This document shows, piece after piece, positions 17,578 through 24,974 of a DNA stretch of 64,000 bases. Numbering within the stretch: the stretch's first letter is position 1; every line of letters starts with the position of its first letter. The DNA comes from CAYPJE01 sp964410945 (lineage in GTDB: Bacteria; Fidelibacterota; Marinisomatia; Marinisomatales; TCS56). The stretch lies in NCBI GenBank assembly GCA_964410945.1, contig CAYPJE010000003.1:74624-138623 (forward strand). Reading direction: 5' to 3'. Under the pieces are notes generated by a model, which was given only the letters and a program-made list of their open reading frames with translations, did no database searches and was not told the origin of the DNA. The position numbers and the translations under genes are program-made.

Positions 17578-18149
17578 TGGAACAGGTCTACACAACCGAA
17601 AAAACATTTGATAAAACCGATTTTAATAAAAAACCATTCAAAACCGGTGAATATGAATTCTGCACTTTTCAGAATTGCGATTTTTCCGGTACCGATCTGT
17701 CGGATTGCACATTCATCGAGTGCCAGTTCATTCAATGCAACTTGAGCCTGGTAAAATTACCGAAAACATCCTTTCGGGATGTTGAATTCATGGGATGCAA
17801 ACTGCTGGGCCTGCATTTCGAAGACTGCAATGAATTCGGATTATCATTTACCTTTGATAACTGTAACCTAGATCACTCGGTATTCTATAATACAAATATC
17901 AGAGACACCACTTTCAAAGGTGTCCGGTTACATGAGGTCGACTTTTCTGATTGCGATTTAACCGGTTCATTATTTGATGACTGTGATTTAGCAAAAGCAT
18001 TATTTGATCGTACCAACCTGGAGGAAGTCGACTTCAGGACTTCCTATAATTATTCAATTGACCTGGATAGAAACAGGGTAAAACAGACCAGATTTTCATC
18101 GGAAGGTCTTTCCGGGCTACTGGATAAATACGATATCGAAATCGATTAA
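17577..18149 (+). CDS. Pentapeptide-repeat protein (Qnr/McbG-like)
   Basis: A 190-residue right-handed quadrilateral beta-helix protein. Repeats of the A(D/N)Lxx pattern run from residue 25 to 160 (FCTFQNCDFSGTDLSDCTF, and later FDDCDLAKALFDRTNL). The C-terminal end, FRTSYNYSIDLDRNRVKQTRF followed by a short helix, closely follows that of Qnr and McbG proteins, which mimic DNA and protect gyrase. Whether this one affects quinolone sensitivity is unknown; the chromosomal setting suggests a native role. It starts within the previous stop codon (TAATG). Confidence 0.82.
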   Translation: MEQVYTTEKTFDKTDFNKKPFKTGEYEFCTFQNCDFSGTDLSDCTFIECQFIQCNLSLVKLPKTSFRDVEFMGCKLLGLHFEDCNEFGLSFTFDNCNLDHSVFYNTNIRDTTFKGVRLHEVDFSDCDLTGSLFDDCDLAKALFDRTNLEEVDFRTSYNYSIDLDRNRVKQTRFSSEGLSGLLDKYDIEID

Positions 18150-18342
18150 TCCATATCCGCAGTGACAATTCATGAATTACCCCTGCACACCACTAACTAT
18201 TATTACACCGCAGGTACATGCACTGCCAACAGGTATGCTTACTGCTCACACATTGCTATTCACACATTCTTATCAGATACTGTGATTTAAGTATAACCTA
18301 GCGTAATATATTGCACTATCACCCGCATTCCATAACGAATAA

Positions 18343-18365
18343 GCACTATTACATGTTAATAGTGC
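18343..18365. repeat. Perfect 9-bp inverted repeat
   Basis: GCACTATTA and TAATAGTGC flank a CATGT loop. It lies in the 241-bp gap after the pentapeptide gene, about 26 bp before the next small ORF. There is no T-run directly after it, so it is a weak candidate for a terminator; an operator is equally possible. Confidence 0.5.
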
Positions 18366-18390
18366 GCTATACCGCTCTTTTATTTGCAAT

Positions 18391-18669
18391 TTGTTGAACA
18401 GTCGGCTCTATATCGATGACGATTATTTTGCGCTGGATGACGGATTACTGCCCCCCGACATCGCACAAGGTTCAGTTAAACAGCAATTTTTTATCCTGGC
18501 ACAACAGGCCGGACTGGTAAAAAGCCGGACTCACAAAATATATCAATCGATGTTGGTGGCTTCCGAAAAAGTCATGGCTCTGGTACAGGCGTCATTTCTC
18601 TCGGACAGCATAAAGTATGACTATTGGCAAAATTATAAAACACGTTTGATAGACCTGTCCGAACAATAA
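18391..18669 (+). CDS. Small hypothetical protein
   Basis: A 92-residue ORF starting at TTG (TTGTTG at 18391). The N-terminus is acidic (YIDDDYFALDD) and the remainder is predicted as two helices (QQFFILAQQAGL and SMLVASEKVMALVQASF). No known family is recognised. It is preceded by an inverted repeat and followed by a repeat-rich gap. It may be real or a gene remnant; composition is similar to the genes around it. Confidence 0.35.
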   Translation: MLNSRLYIDDDYFALDDGLLPPDIAQGSVKQQFFILAQQAGLVKSRTHKIYQSMLVASEKVMALVQASFLSDSIKYDYWQNYKTRLIDLSEQ

Positions 18670-18792
18670 TTAACACAGAGCTGGTCGTGATAATACCCGG
18701 AAAGGGACTACGGCAGGAAAACCCCAGCGCAGGCAGGTTCACCTCCCACTCTTCTCACTTTTCTCTCCTTACTTCTTACTCATCATTACTCA

Positions 18793-18834
18793 CCGCGCTT
18801 CGCGGCCTGTCCATCGTAACGAAGCGTAGATGGA
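18793..18834. repeat. Two adjacent short hairpins (REP-like)
   Basis: CCGCG-CTT-CGCGG (18793-18805) is followed by TCCATC...GATGGA (18810-18815 with 18829-18834). The second has the form of the dispersed TCCAxCGTA...CGAAG...GxTGGA hairpins common in intergenic regions of several uncultured phyla. They lie in the 279-bp gap between 18670 and 18948, which holds no convincing gene. Confidence 0.5.
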
Positions 18835-18840
18835 AAAAAC

Positions 18841-18874
18841 TTCTTTTAAAATCAACCGTCATCACCGTAAAATT
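18841..18874. repeat. Intergenic repeat, copy 1
   Basis: A 34-bp segment beginning TTCTTT and ending CGTAAAATT that matches 20290-20323 at 27 of 34 positions. C/T-rich sequence precedes both copies. It lies 74 bp upstream of the DUF922-like gene. Confidence 0.5.
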
Positions 18875-18948
18875 TGGTAAACAACAAATTGTACTACGAT
18901 GGGGAAACAAATGGGTCCGCAGTACAAATTAAATCCAGTTAGTATTCT

Positions 18949-20202
18949 ATGAAGATTAAACACATCTTAATTATCAGTCTGCTTTTAACCGTAAATCAAC
19001 TATTATTTGCGCAGAATTTGATCGAATGGTCGGAGGATTATCAATTACAGGCGGAGGATTTCCTTGCAACAGCACCAAACAGCGGAATCGCACAGACAAT
19101 ATGCGGCAGTTTTTATTTGGGCTATGAAATATCGAATTACGAAATGTTAATAAGTAGGAATCTTAACCATACTATTTCATGTTATTTCCAGAAAGATGCC
19201 TCCTATATTGACAAAGGTGATCCTGATGCAACAGCAGGATTGCTTAAATACCAGCAACTTCAATTCAATTTAAATGAACTCGAAGCCAGAATCCTGAGAA
19301 AGAAATTAGTTGATGAAAAAAGCCGGCTGAGGAAAGAGGGCATTGAACAATTACACCAAGAAGCCTCGGCCGAAACTGTACAAATCTTTTCTATTATAGA
19401 AAAAGAAACCAATCATGGCTCCCGGTGGGATGAATTAGATCGCTGGCAAATAATTATTGCGCAAAAACTGGATAGTTTGTCCACCTTTTGTAAAACATGC
19501 ACACCTTATGAACAAGTGATTAAAATGACTTGTTTACCAGCCGATACACAAGCTAATACAGCAACTCGAAAAACCAAAATCCGCAGATCCAGGCCCGACT
19601 TTTGGGGTATTCATTCATATTATGTTAGTTCAGGTGAAATAATTCCTGTCAGGACAAATGTATTTAAAAAGTTACTGGCTGACGAAGGTGTTCCAACCGT
19701 TGCTCTCAATCCCGGATATACACTTGCCAATCTTATTTATATGAGAAACTGGTTGTTCACCAGCCTGAGTTATTCCTACACTTATGGCAACTGGGAATAC
19801 ACCAATACATTGACTTCAAAATTATCCCAGTACAGTATTGCGGCCAGATTCGGGTATAATCTTATCAAGGAACAGAATTTTGCAGTATCCCCCTACATAG
19901 GATTCAGGTATACCAGGTTCAGACATTTGACAAGACTAAGTGACAAAAAAATATCCCTTGATGATTATCTGACATTCAAAGATATCGATTTGAGGGTATC
20001 GCAATTTTCCGGAGCCATTGGAATCAATTCATCATTTTTATTATATCAGTCCTTGAGTGTGGGATTTTATGCCGCCTATTTAATTGATTTAAGTAAAAAA
20101 CCGATCGTGAGATCGGAGGATAACAGAATATCAGTAAATATTCAGAATCCACTTAATCATCTGGTGATTGGCCTAGGGCTCGGATTCGGAAGCCACAACT
20201 GA
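18949..20202 (+). CDS. Secreted DUF922-like protein with C-terminal barrel-like region
   Basis: A 417-residue exported protein (signal peptide ILIISLLLTVNQLLFAQ). Residues 25-140 resemble DUF922-type secreted putative Zn peptidases: IEWSEDYQLQAEDF at the start, and LLKYQQLQFNLNELEARILRKKL where relatives have HEQxHFDI-ELYARKLRK. The two histidines of that motif are replaced here (Tyr and Gln positions), so it should not be a metalloprotease. The C-terminal half (about 210-417) alternates strands with aromatics (FGYNLI, YIGFRYTRF, VGFYAAYLID) like an outer-membrane barrel. Flanked on both sides by copies of an intergenic repeat. Function unknown. Confidence 0.5.
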   Translation: MKIKHILIISLLLTVNQLLFAQNLIEWSEDYQLQAEDFLATAPNSGIAQTICGSFYLGYEISNYEMLISRNLNHTISCYFQKDASYIDKGDPDATAGLLKYQQLQFNLNELEARILRKKLVDEKSRLRKEGIEQLHQEASAETVQIFSIIEKETNHGSRWDELDRWQIIIAQKLDSLSTFCKTCTPYEQVIKMTCLPADTQANTATRKTKIRRSRPDFWGIHSYYVSSGEIIPVRTNVFKKLLADEGVPTVALNPGYTLANLIYMRNWLFTSLSYSYTYGNWEYTNTLTSKLSQYSIAARFGYNLIKEQNFAVSPYIGFRYTRFRHLTRLSDKKISLDDYLTFKDIDLRVSQFSGAIGINSSFLLYQSLSVGFYAAYLIDLSKKPIVRSEDNRISVNIQNPLNHLVIGLGLGFGSHN

Positions 20203-20289
20203 TCTTATTAATACCAAATAATAACTGCCTACCATTCTCTTCACTTACTTTTTTCATTAATTACTCCTCACTACACGAAGTGCAAAAAT

Positions 20290-20323
20290 TTCTTTCAAAA
20301 TCAACTGGTTCCAACGTAAAATT
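20290..20323. repeat. Intergenic repeat, copy 2
   Basis: Second copy of the 34-bp segment at 18841-18874 (27 of 34 identical), again after C/T-rich sequence with TTACTC-type words, ending 17 bp before the ATG of the DUF4062 gene. Confidence 0.5.
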
Positions 20324-20340
20324 CATTTAGATAATTTACT

Positions 20341-21826
20341 ATGTCGAAGATTTCTATTTTTATCAGCAGCGTACAATCAGAATTTTCTTCCGAAAGGCAG
20401 ATGCTCTATGAATACCTCCTGTCTGATCCATTATTAGGTCGGTTTTTTGATCCTTTCATTTTTGAAAACCTTCCTGCTGTTGACCAACGTTCGGATGATA
20501 TATACCTGAATGAAGTCGAGCGATGCCAAGTATATCTGGCTATTTTGGGTAAAAACTATGGCTCTGAAGATAAAGAAGGTATCTGTCCCACTGAAAGGGA
20601 ATTTGACCACGCCACAGGCCTTCATAAGACTCGCCTTGTTTTCCTTACCGCGCATTCCAGCAAAAACCGCCAAGAAAAACAGAATGAATTCATTGCCAAA
20701 GTCCAGGAAGTATTAGTCAGGAAAAGGTTTTCCACTATTGATGAACTTAAATCTGCTGTTTATGCTTCGCTGGTTCGCTATCTGATTGAAAGAGAAATCA
20801 TCAGAACCGGTCCCTTTGATGCCAGCATTAACCAACCGGCAAATATCAATGATATCGATGATCAAAAAGTTATTGATTTCGTGCGTGTTTCCCAGGCAAA
20901 ACGCGGTTTCCCATTGTCGGAAACGACTCCTAAAGATGTAATACTGGAACATCTTAATTTGATAGTTGAAGACAGAGTTACCAATGCCGCTATACTGCTG
21001 TTTGGCAAAAAACCTCAACAGTATTTCATCAGTTCAGAAGTTCGCTGTACTCATTTCCATGGAACGATCGTTGAAAAGCCAATTCCTTCTTATAAAGTGT
21101 TTAAAGGAAATGTCTTCGCAATCGTTGATCAGGCTGTTGATTTTGTTTTATCAAAGCTGGATTACACTGTGGGCACTCGATCAAAGGATACTTCCATCCC
21201 CGGTAAATATGAGATCCCGCGGGAGATTGTAACCGAAGCAATTGTTAATGCTGTTGCCCATCGTGATTATACCAGTAACCGGCAGTATTCAGGTCATGCT
21301 TTTCCGGGATCGACTTGAAATCCATAATCCGGGTTCTCTTCCAATGGGTTGGACTATTGCCAAACTGAAAGAAATACATACCTCAATTCCCGCCAATCCA
21401 TTGTTAGCTCAACCTATGTATCTAAAGGGTTATATTGAAAGAATAGGTACCGGTACACTCGATATGATCCGCATTGCAAAAAGTTCTGGCCTTAAAGAAC
21501 CGGTATTCGAGCAGGATGACATATTTAAAACGACAATTTTCAGACCTGCTACCGGACAAGCTACCGGACAAGCTACCGGACAAGCTGCCGGACAAGCTAC
21601 TGCGGCAGTGGAAAGATTGATAATGATCTTGGAAGGTGAAATGTCGCGCTCACAATTAATGGATTTTTTAAACCTCAAGCACCGGGAAACATTCAATGAA
21701 AACTATTTGAATCCCGCGCTGAAAGAAGGATATATCACACCTGTTTTTCCCGATAAACCAACTCATCCACTTCAGAAATATATGCTCACGGAAAAGGGGG
21801 AATTCCTTAAAACACAATTATCTTAA
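20341..21826 (+). pseudogene. DUF4062 - ATP-binding (AlbA_2/HATPase_c_4) protein, frameshifted
   Basis: Two overlapping frames together encode one protein of about 495 residues. The first (20341 to about 21279) begins ISIFISSVQSEFSSERQ, the DUF4062 domain (TIR-like fold), then IREFDHATG-type and FVRVSQAKRGFPL segments and the GHKL-like EIPREIVTEAIVNAVAHRDYT box. The second, from about 21280, continues with GSIQVMLFRDRLEIHNPGSLP and ERIGTGTLDMIR, the next conserved boxes of this family, and ends with a winged-helix. The join lies at AGTAACCGGCAG: one extra C near 21279 restores the frame if removed. This may be a real inactivating mutation or a sequencing error. Such proteins occur in defence and regulatory contexts. 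Confidence 0.75.
21548..21595 (+). repeat. 12-bp tandem repeat (4 units) inside the ATPase gene
   Basis: Four near-identical units of GCTACCGGACAA (the fourth has GCTGCCGGACAA), encoding ATGQ-type tetrapeptides. Such TGQ runs link the ATPase domain to the C-terminal winged-helix in this family; copy number can vary by slippage. Confidence 0.85.
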
Positions 21827-21877
21827 TAGACCAGAATCCGGTTTCTTAGATACAGTTGCCCGGCCCATGCCAGCAAC

Positions 21878-22219
21878 CTATTCGTATTTTCCATATTGCC
21901 GTTTCCATGTATCAGCGATGTCTAGAAAACTTTCGTAACCATTGGTGCGGATGAACTCCAGCACCTGCCGATATTTCTTGTATTTGTAGCTGTCCTTCCC
22001 CAGAAAGCAGTTTAATACTTCGCAGGATTTATATTCAGTGCAGTCGGCACAGGTGGTATGTCCCTTTCCGATGCAGCAGACTTTCATTTTGCAGCGTGCC
22101 CGCGACAGATCACGGCTGCCGTCGGCATAGCCCAGCTTGCAGCCTTTGCAGCGGCCATCCCGTAGCTCGGGACAGGTTCCACAGTAGGCGCCGCAGCAAC
22201 CAATGGCTTCAATACTCAT
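21878..22219 (-). CDS. DUF3795-family cysteine-rich protein
   Basis: A 113-residue protein starting MSIEAIGCCGAYCGTCPEL, the standard opening of DUF3795 proteins. About a dozen cysteines are arranged in CxxC-type pairs (CGTCPE, CKGCKLG, CCIGKGH, CADCTEY, CEVLNC), implying bound zinc or iron-sulfur. The C-terminal helix (KKYRQVLEFIRTNGYESFL) is also typical. It overlaps the end of the GIY-YIG gene by 11 bp, so they are translationally coupled. Function is unknown. Confidence 0.8.
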   Translation of the reverse strand: MSIEAIGCCGAYCGTCPELRDGRCKGCKLGYADGSRDLSRARCKMKVCCIGKGHTTCADCTEYKSCEVLNCFLGKDSYKYKKYRQVLEFIRTNGYESFLDIADTWKRQYGKYE

Positions 22220-22547
22220 CGGCTGTTCCCAGCTTCTCCCGCCAGATTTCCGCCAATTCTTTTAAATCATCGCGGAATTGCCGCTGATTCTGGTCGTCTT
22301 TCATTTCCAGTTCCTCCAGGACTTCAAAACTGAAAGCCTGGGCACCATGCCCTGACCAGTCCCGGCGCAGCAGGTGGTACATGCAGGTATTGGTTTCCAC
22401 GGAAAAGTCGAACCGGTTGCGGATCGCCGCCAGGTCAATGCCGCTTTCCAACAGGAATCGTCCATTATCGGCGTTTGTTATTTTATACACGCCACCGGAT
22501 ATTTTCCGCTGCTTGTACTTGTTGATCAGTTCTCTTCTACGATCCAT
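22209..22547 (-). CDS. GIY-YIG-like nuclease family protein
   Basis: About 112 residues from the ATG at 22547. The sequence SGGVYKITNADNGRFLLESGIDLAAIRNRFDFS corresponds to the GIY-YIG nuclease core: GVY stands for GIY, but YIG is replaced by LLE, and the catalytic Arg is kept (RNRF). Such short divergent members are common and their activity is uncertain. An ATG at 22586 is also in frame, but the extra 13 residues would be encoded by a hairpin, so I prefer the later start. It lies just downstream of the CotH gene on the same strand. Confidence 0.6.
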   Translation of the reverse strand: MDRRRELINKYKQRKISGGVYKITNADNGRFLLESGIDLAAIRNRFDFSVETNTCMYHLLRRDWSGHGAQAFSFEVLEELEMKDDQNQRQFRDDLKELAEIWREKLGTADEY

Positions 22548-22556
22548 TATATTAGG

Positions 22557-22583
22557 GATGCCATCCCTGGGAGGGATGGTATC
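22557..22583. other. Strong intergenic hairpin between CotH and GIY-YIG genes
   Basis: CCATCCCT-GGG-AGGGATGG (22561-22579) forms an 8-bp perfect stem with a 3-nt loop and extends by a further four pairs including one G-T. It falls 7 bp past the CotH stop on the minus strand. No T-run follows it in that direction, so it may be an mRNA stabiliser or weak attenuator rather than a terminator. Confidence 0.6.
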
Positions 22584-22589
22584 CATCGA

Positions 22590-24974
22590 TTATTTTAGGT
22601 ACAAAAGTTTGGTTCCGGCCTGGTGCACAATACTGCCATCCAGCCCGATTAACTCCGTGCGTACCAACAACACACCGGAGGCAATCGGACGGCCCAGGTC
22701 ATCAGCGGGACGCCAATCCACGAAATATACACCCGGTTCGGCCCAGCCGGGTTTGATGGTGGCCACCTGCCGGCCCCGGATATCGAAGACCGTCATCCGC
22801 AGCTTCCCGGTCTCGGGAATGTCAATCTGAAACCGTACCTGGGCGTTAAATGGATTGGGAAAGGCTGCCAGATTCCATTGCTTCGGCGCGTAAAACTCAT
22901 CAATGCCAACCCCGGCATTGGCCGCCGCAAGCGTCGGGGACAAGAAATCCCAGTTGGTACTGCCGTCCGGTATCCGGCCGTAGGAAATATCCGATGACTG
23001 GACACCAAAACTGAGTGAATCGATGACCGTCACGCTGTCCGGCCGGGTCAGGGCCAGGAATTCACCACTGGCGGATAATTTGAAATTGGCATGCAGATCG
23101 CCCTGGCTGCCATCCTCGTCGCACCACACCACCAGATAGCCACCGGGATTGATCGGCGTGCTGGTTTCAGGAAACTGCCATTTGTTCAGCCACCGGAGAT
23201 TGTCAGTGAGCCAGCAATTGGCCAGATCGATAACCTCATCGGTGGGATTGTACAGCTCGACCCAATCATCCAACTCACCAGCAGGATCGGTGCAGCAGGC
23301 ATCATTCTTGGCCAGAAATTCATTGATAACCACCTGATCGGACAGGGCGCCGGGGGCCTGGAGAGTGATGAAACTTGTACGGGGATAAAGCTGGTTCTGA
23401 CCGTTATTATCGATTGCGACCACCTGAAACCGCCCATGCCCACCTTCCCCCAATGGCGGCAGGGTAACGGTCCAACGATCTGATTCTTCAACAATTTTGC
23501 TAGCCGTTACCGGTGAATAATCCATGGGATATTCTTCAATCACCGTCAGATAGCCGGGATGGTATTGAACAACCACACCTCTCAAACCAATGGCACTGAA
23601 AGCAGCCACGGTGACCCGGATACTATCGGTAGCACCGGGATTACGGGGCTGCCAGTCCATGGAATAAACGATCGGGCGGGCAGTCAGCCAGGTCAACTGG
23701 GAAGGCAGACTGGCGCTGCGCTGGTTGATGAATTCCTTGATTCCCTGTTTCACATGACGGTCGGAGTAGCCGTAAGCGGTATAGGAATTATTGAAATCAT
23801 TCATGGTGAAACCGTAATCGAAGGTACGATATGAATCATCTTCCGCTGCCGAATAGATCATATTTTTCAATGAATCGATACGCTCTTCCCAGATACTGAG
23901 TTCAAATACGTTATCATTATAGAATTGCAGGAAATGGGCAAAGAGATTGTGGTACTGGTCGTTATCCAGTATCCTGGTTGACAGGGGCCGGGGATCGGAA
24001 TCGTTCCGGGGATATTCAAAGGGGTCCACCGTAGCCCAATCGATACCAAACCAATCAATGCTGAAGGTATTATCATAATCATATGGAATCAGGTGCAGTT
24101 TATCATCCACCGGTTCGTGATAGAGATAATAATTGTTTTTCAAATAGCGGTAGTCGTCCCAACTACCGGTAAGAATATTCATTGCCAGGTATTTTAAAAC
24201 GCCGGCCACATCAAGGACGGCCTCCAGGGAATCAGGTAAATCACCATCAGAAGTTTTTTCCAGAATTCCAATCAGGCGGGCCAGGGCGCTGTAATCGTAG
24301 ATATCCTCATTGGTCTTGAGCTCGTAGGGGCGTTCATCCCCGTAGTAGGGATGGTAATTCGCGGGATCGTCCCCCCGGTATGTCAGATCGGCCGGCCAGA
24401 TACATTTCCACAGATTACCGGAATCATCGGTGAAATTCTTATCCAGAAATTCGTCATCGACGTGTTCAACCGAGATGTACAGGCCATAATAATTGCCATT
24501 TATATACACGCGCACATGATTAGCCCGGCTGGCGGCCATCCCGATATCCTGATACAGGTCCCAACACAACTTGGACCGGATTATGGATGGATCGTTGTGC
24601 TCCCCGTTCAGGTTCAGTTTATCGACACCATAGAATTCCCCGCCGGGCTGGTAGGCATTGAAGGCTATTTTAAACGATTTTTTAGCTGAATGCCGGGAGG
24701 TATTACCGCGGATGCGGAAGCCTACTGAATCGACAGTTTCATCGATCCAGTGATTAACATACCGGATGCTGGCAGGGTGCAGTGAATCACTTTCAACATG
24801 GGCATATATCCAGTCCAGGTCATTCTGGTCAACCGTAATATATACATTGGCCACTTGTGAATCATCGAACAGTTTCCAGCTTTCATCCACCTGAGCCAGT
24901 AGTCCCCCGACCACGGCTAACAAAAACACCAGTGTTTTATTGTGCATTGATGGAAAGTGAAATTTAATGGTCAC
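22590..24974 (-). CDS. Secreted CotH-family kinase with lamin-tail domain and sorting domain
   Basis: A 794-residue exported protein. After the signal peptide (TLVFLLAVVGGLLAQ) the CotH domain spans about 50-400: FRIRGNTSRHSAKKSFKIAFN, LNGEHNDPSIIRSKLCWDL, VRVYINGNYYGLYISVEHVDD and a PYDYDNTF-type metal-binding aspartate pair. CotH proteins are atypical secreted Ser/Thr kinases. A lamin-tail domain follows near 560-690 (VINEFLAKND to WVELYNPTDEVIDL), then the C-terminal sorting module (FPNPFNAQVRF, MTVFDIRGRQV). The GTG start overlaps the amylase stop by 4 bp (GTGA); an ATG at 24947 is the alternative. Its place in the amylase operon suggests an extracellular role on glucan-handling proteins, which is inference. 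Confidence 0.85.
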   Translation of the reverse strand: MTIKFHFPSMHNKTLVFLLAVVGGLLAQVDESWKLFDDSQVANVYITVDQNDLDWIYAHVESDSLHPASIRYVNHWIDETVDSVGFRIRGNTSRHSAKKSFKIAFNAYQPGGEFYGVDKLNLNGEHNDPSIIRSKLCWDLYQDIGMAASRANHVRVYINGNYYGLYISVEHVDDEFLDKNFTDDSGNLWKCIWPADLTYRGDDPANYHPYYGDERPYELKTNEDIYDYSALARLIGILEKTSDGDLPDSLEAVLDVAGVLKYLAMNILTGSWDDYRYLKNNYYLYHEPVDDKLHLIPYDYDNTFSIDWFGIDWATVDPFEYPRNDSDPRPLSTRILDNDQYHNLFAHFLQFYNDNVFELSIWEERIDSLKNMIYSAAEDDSYRTFDYGFTMNDFNNSYTAYGYSDRHVKQGIKEFINQRSASLPSQLTWLTARPIVYSMDWQPRNPGATDSIRVTVAAFSAIGLRGVVVQYHPGYLTVIEEYPMDYSPVTASKIVEESDRWTVTLPPLGEGGHGRFQVVAIDNNGQNQLYPRTSFITLQAPGALSDQVVINEFLAKNDACCTDPAGELDDWVELYNPTDEVIDLANCWLTDNLRWLNKWQFPETSTPINPGGYLVVWCDEDGSQGDLHANFKLSASGEFLALTRPDSVTVIDSLSFGVQSSDISYGRIPDGSTNWDFLSPTLAAANAGVGIDEFYAPKQWNLAAFPNPFNAQVRFQIDIPETGKLRMTVFDIRGRQVATIKPGWAEPGVYFVDWRPADDLGRPIASGVLLVRTELIGLDGSIVHQAGTKLLYLK

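Noticed and set aside
18687..18932. 81-codon ORF in the gap before the DUF922-like gene
   Set aside because: It runs through hairpins, C/T-rich sequence and the intergenic repeat, and its translation is Ser/Leu-rich without protein-like pattern.
21548..21595. Short tandem repeats as a CRISPR array
   Set aside because: Units are 12 bp without spacers and encode in-frame tetrapeptides in a known linker.
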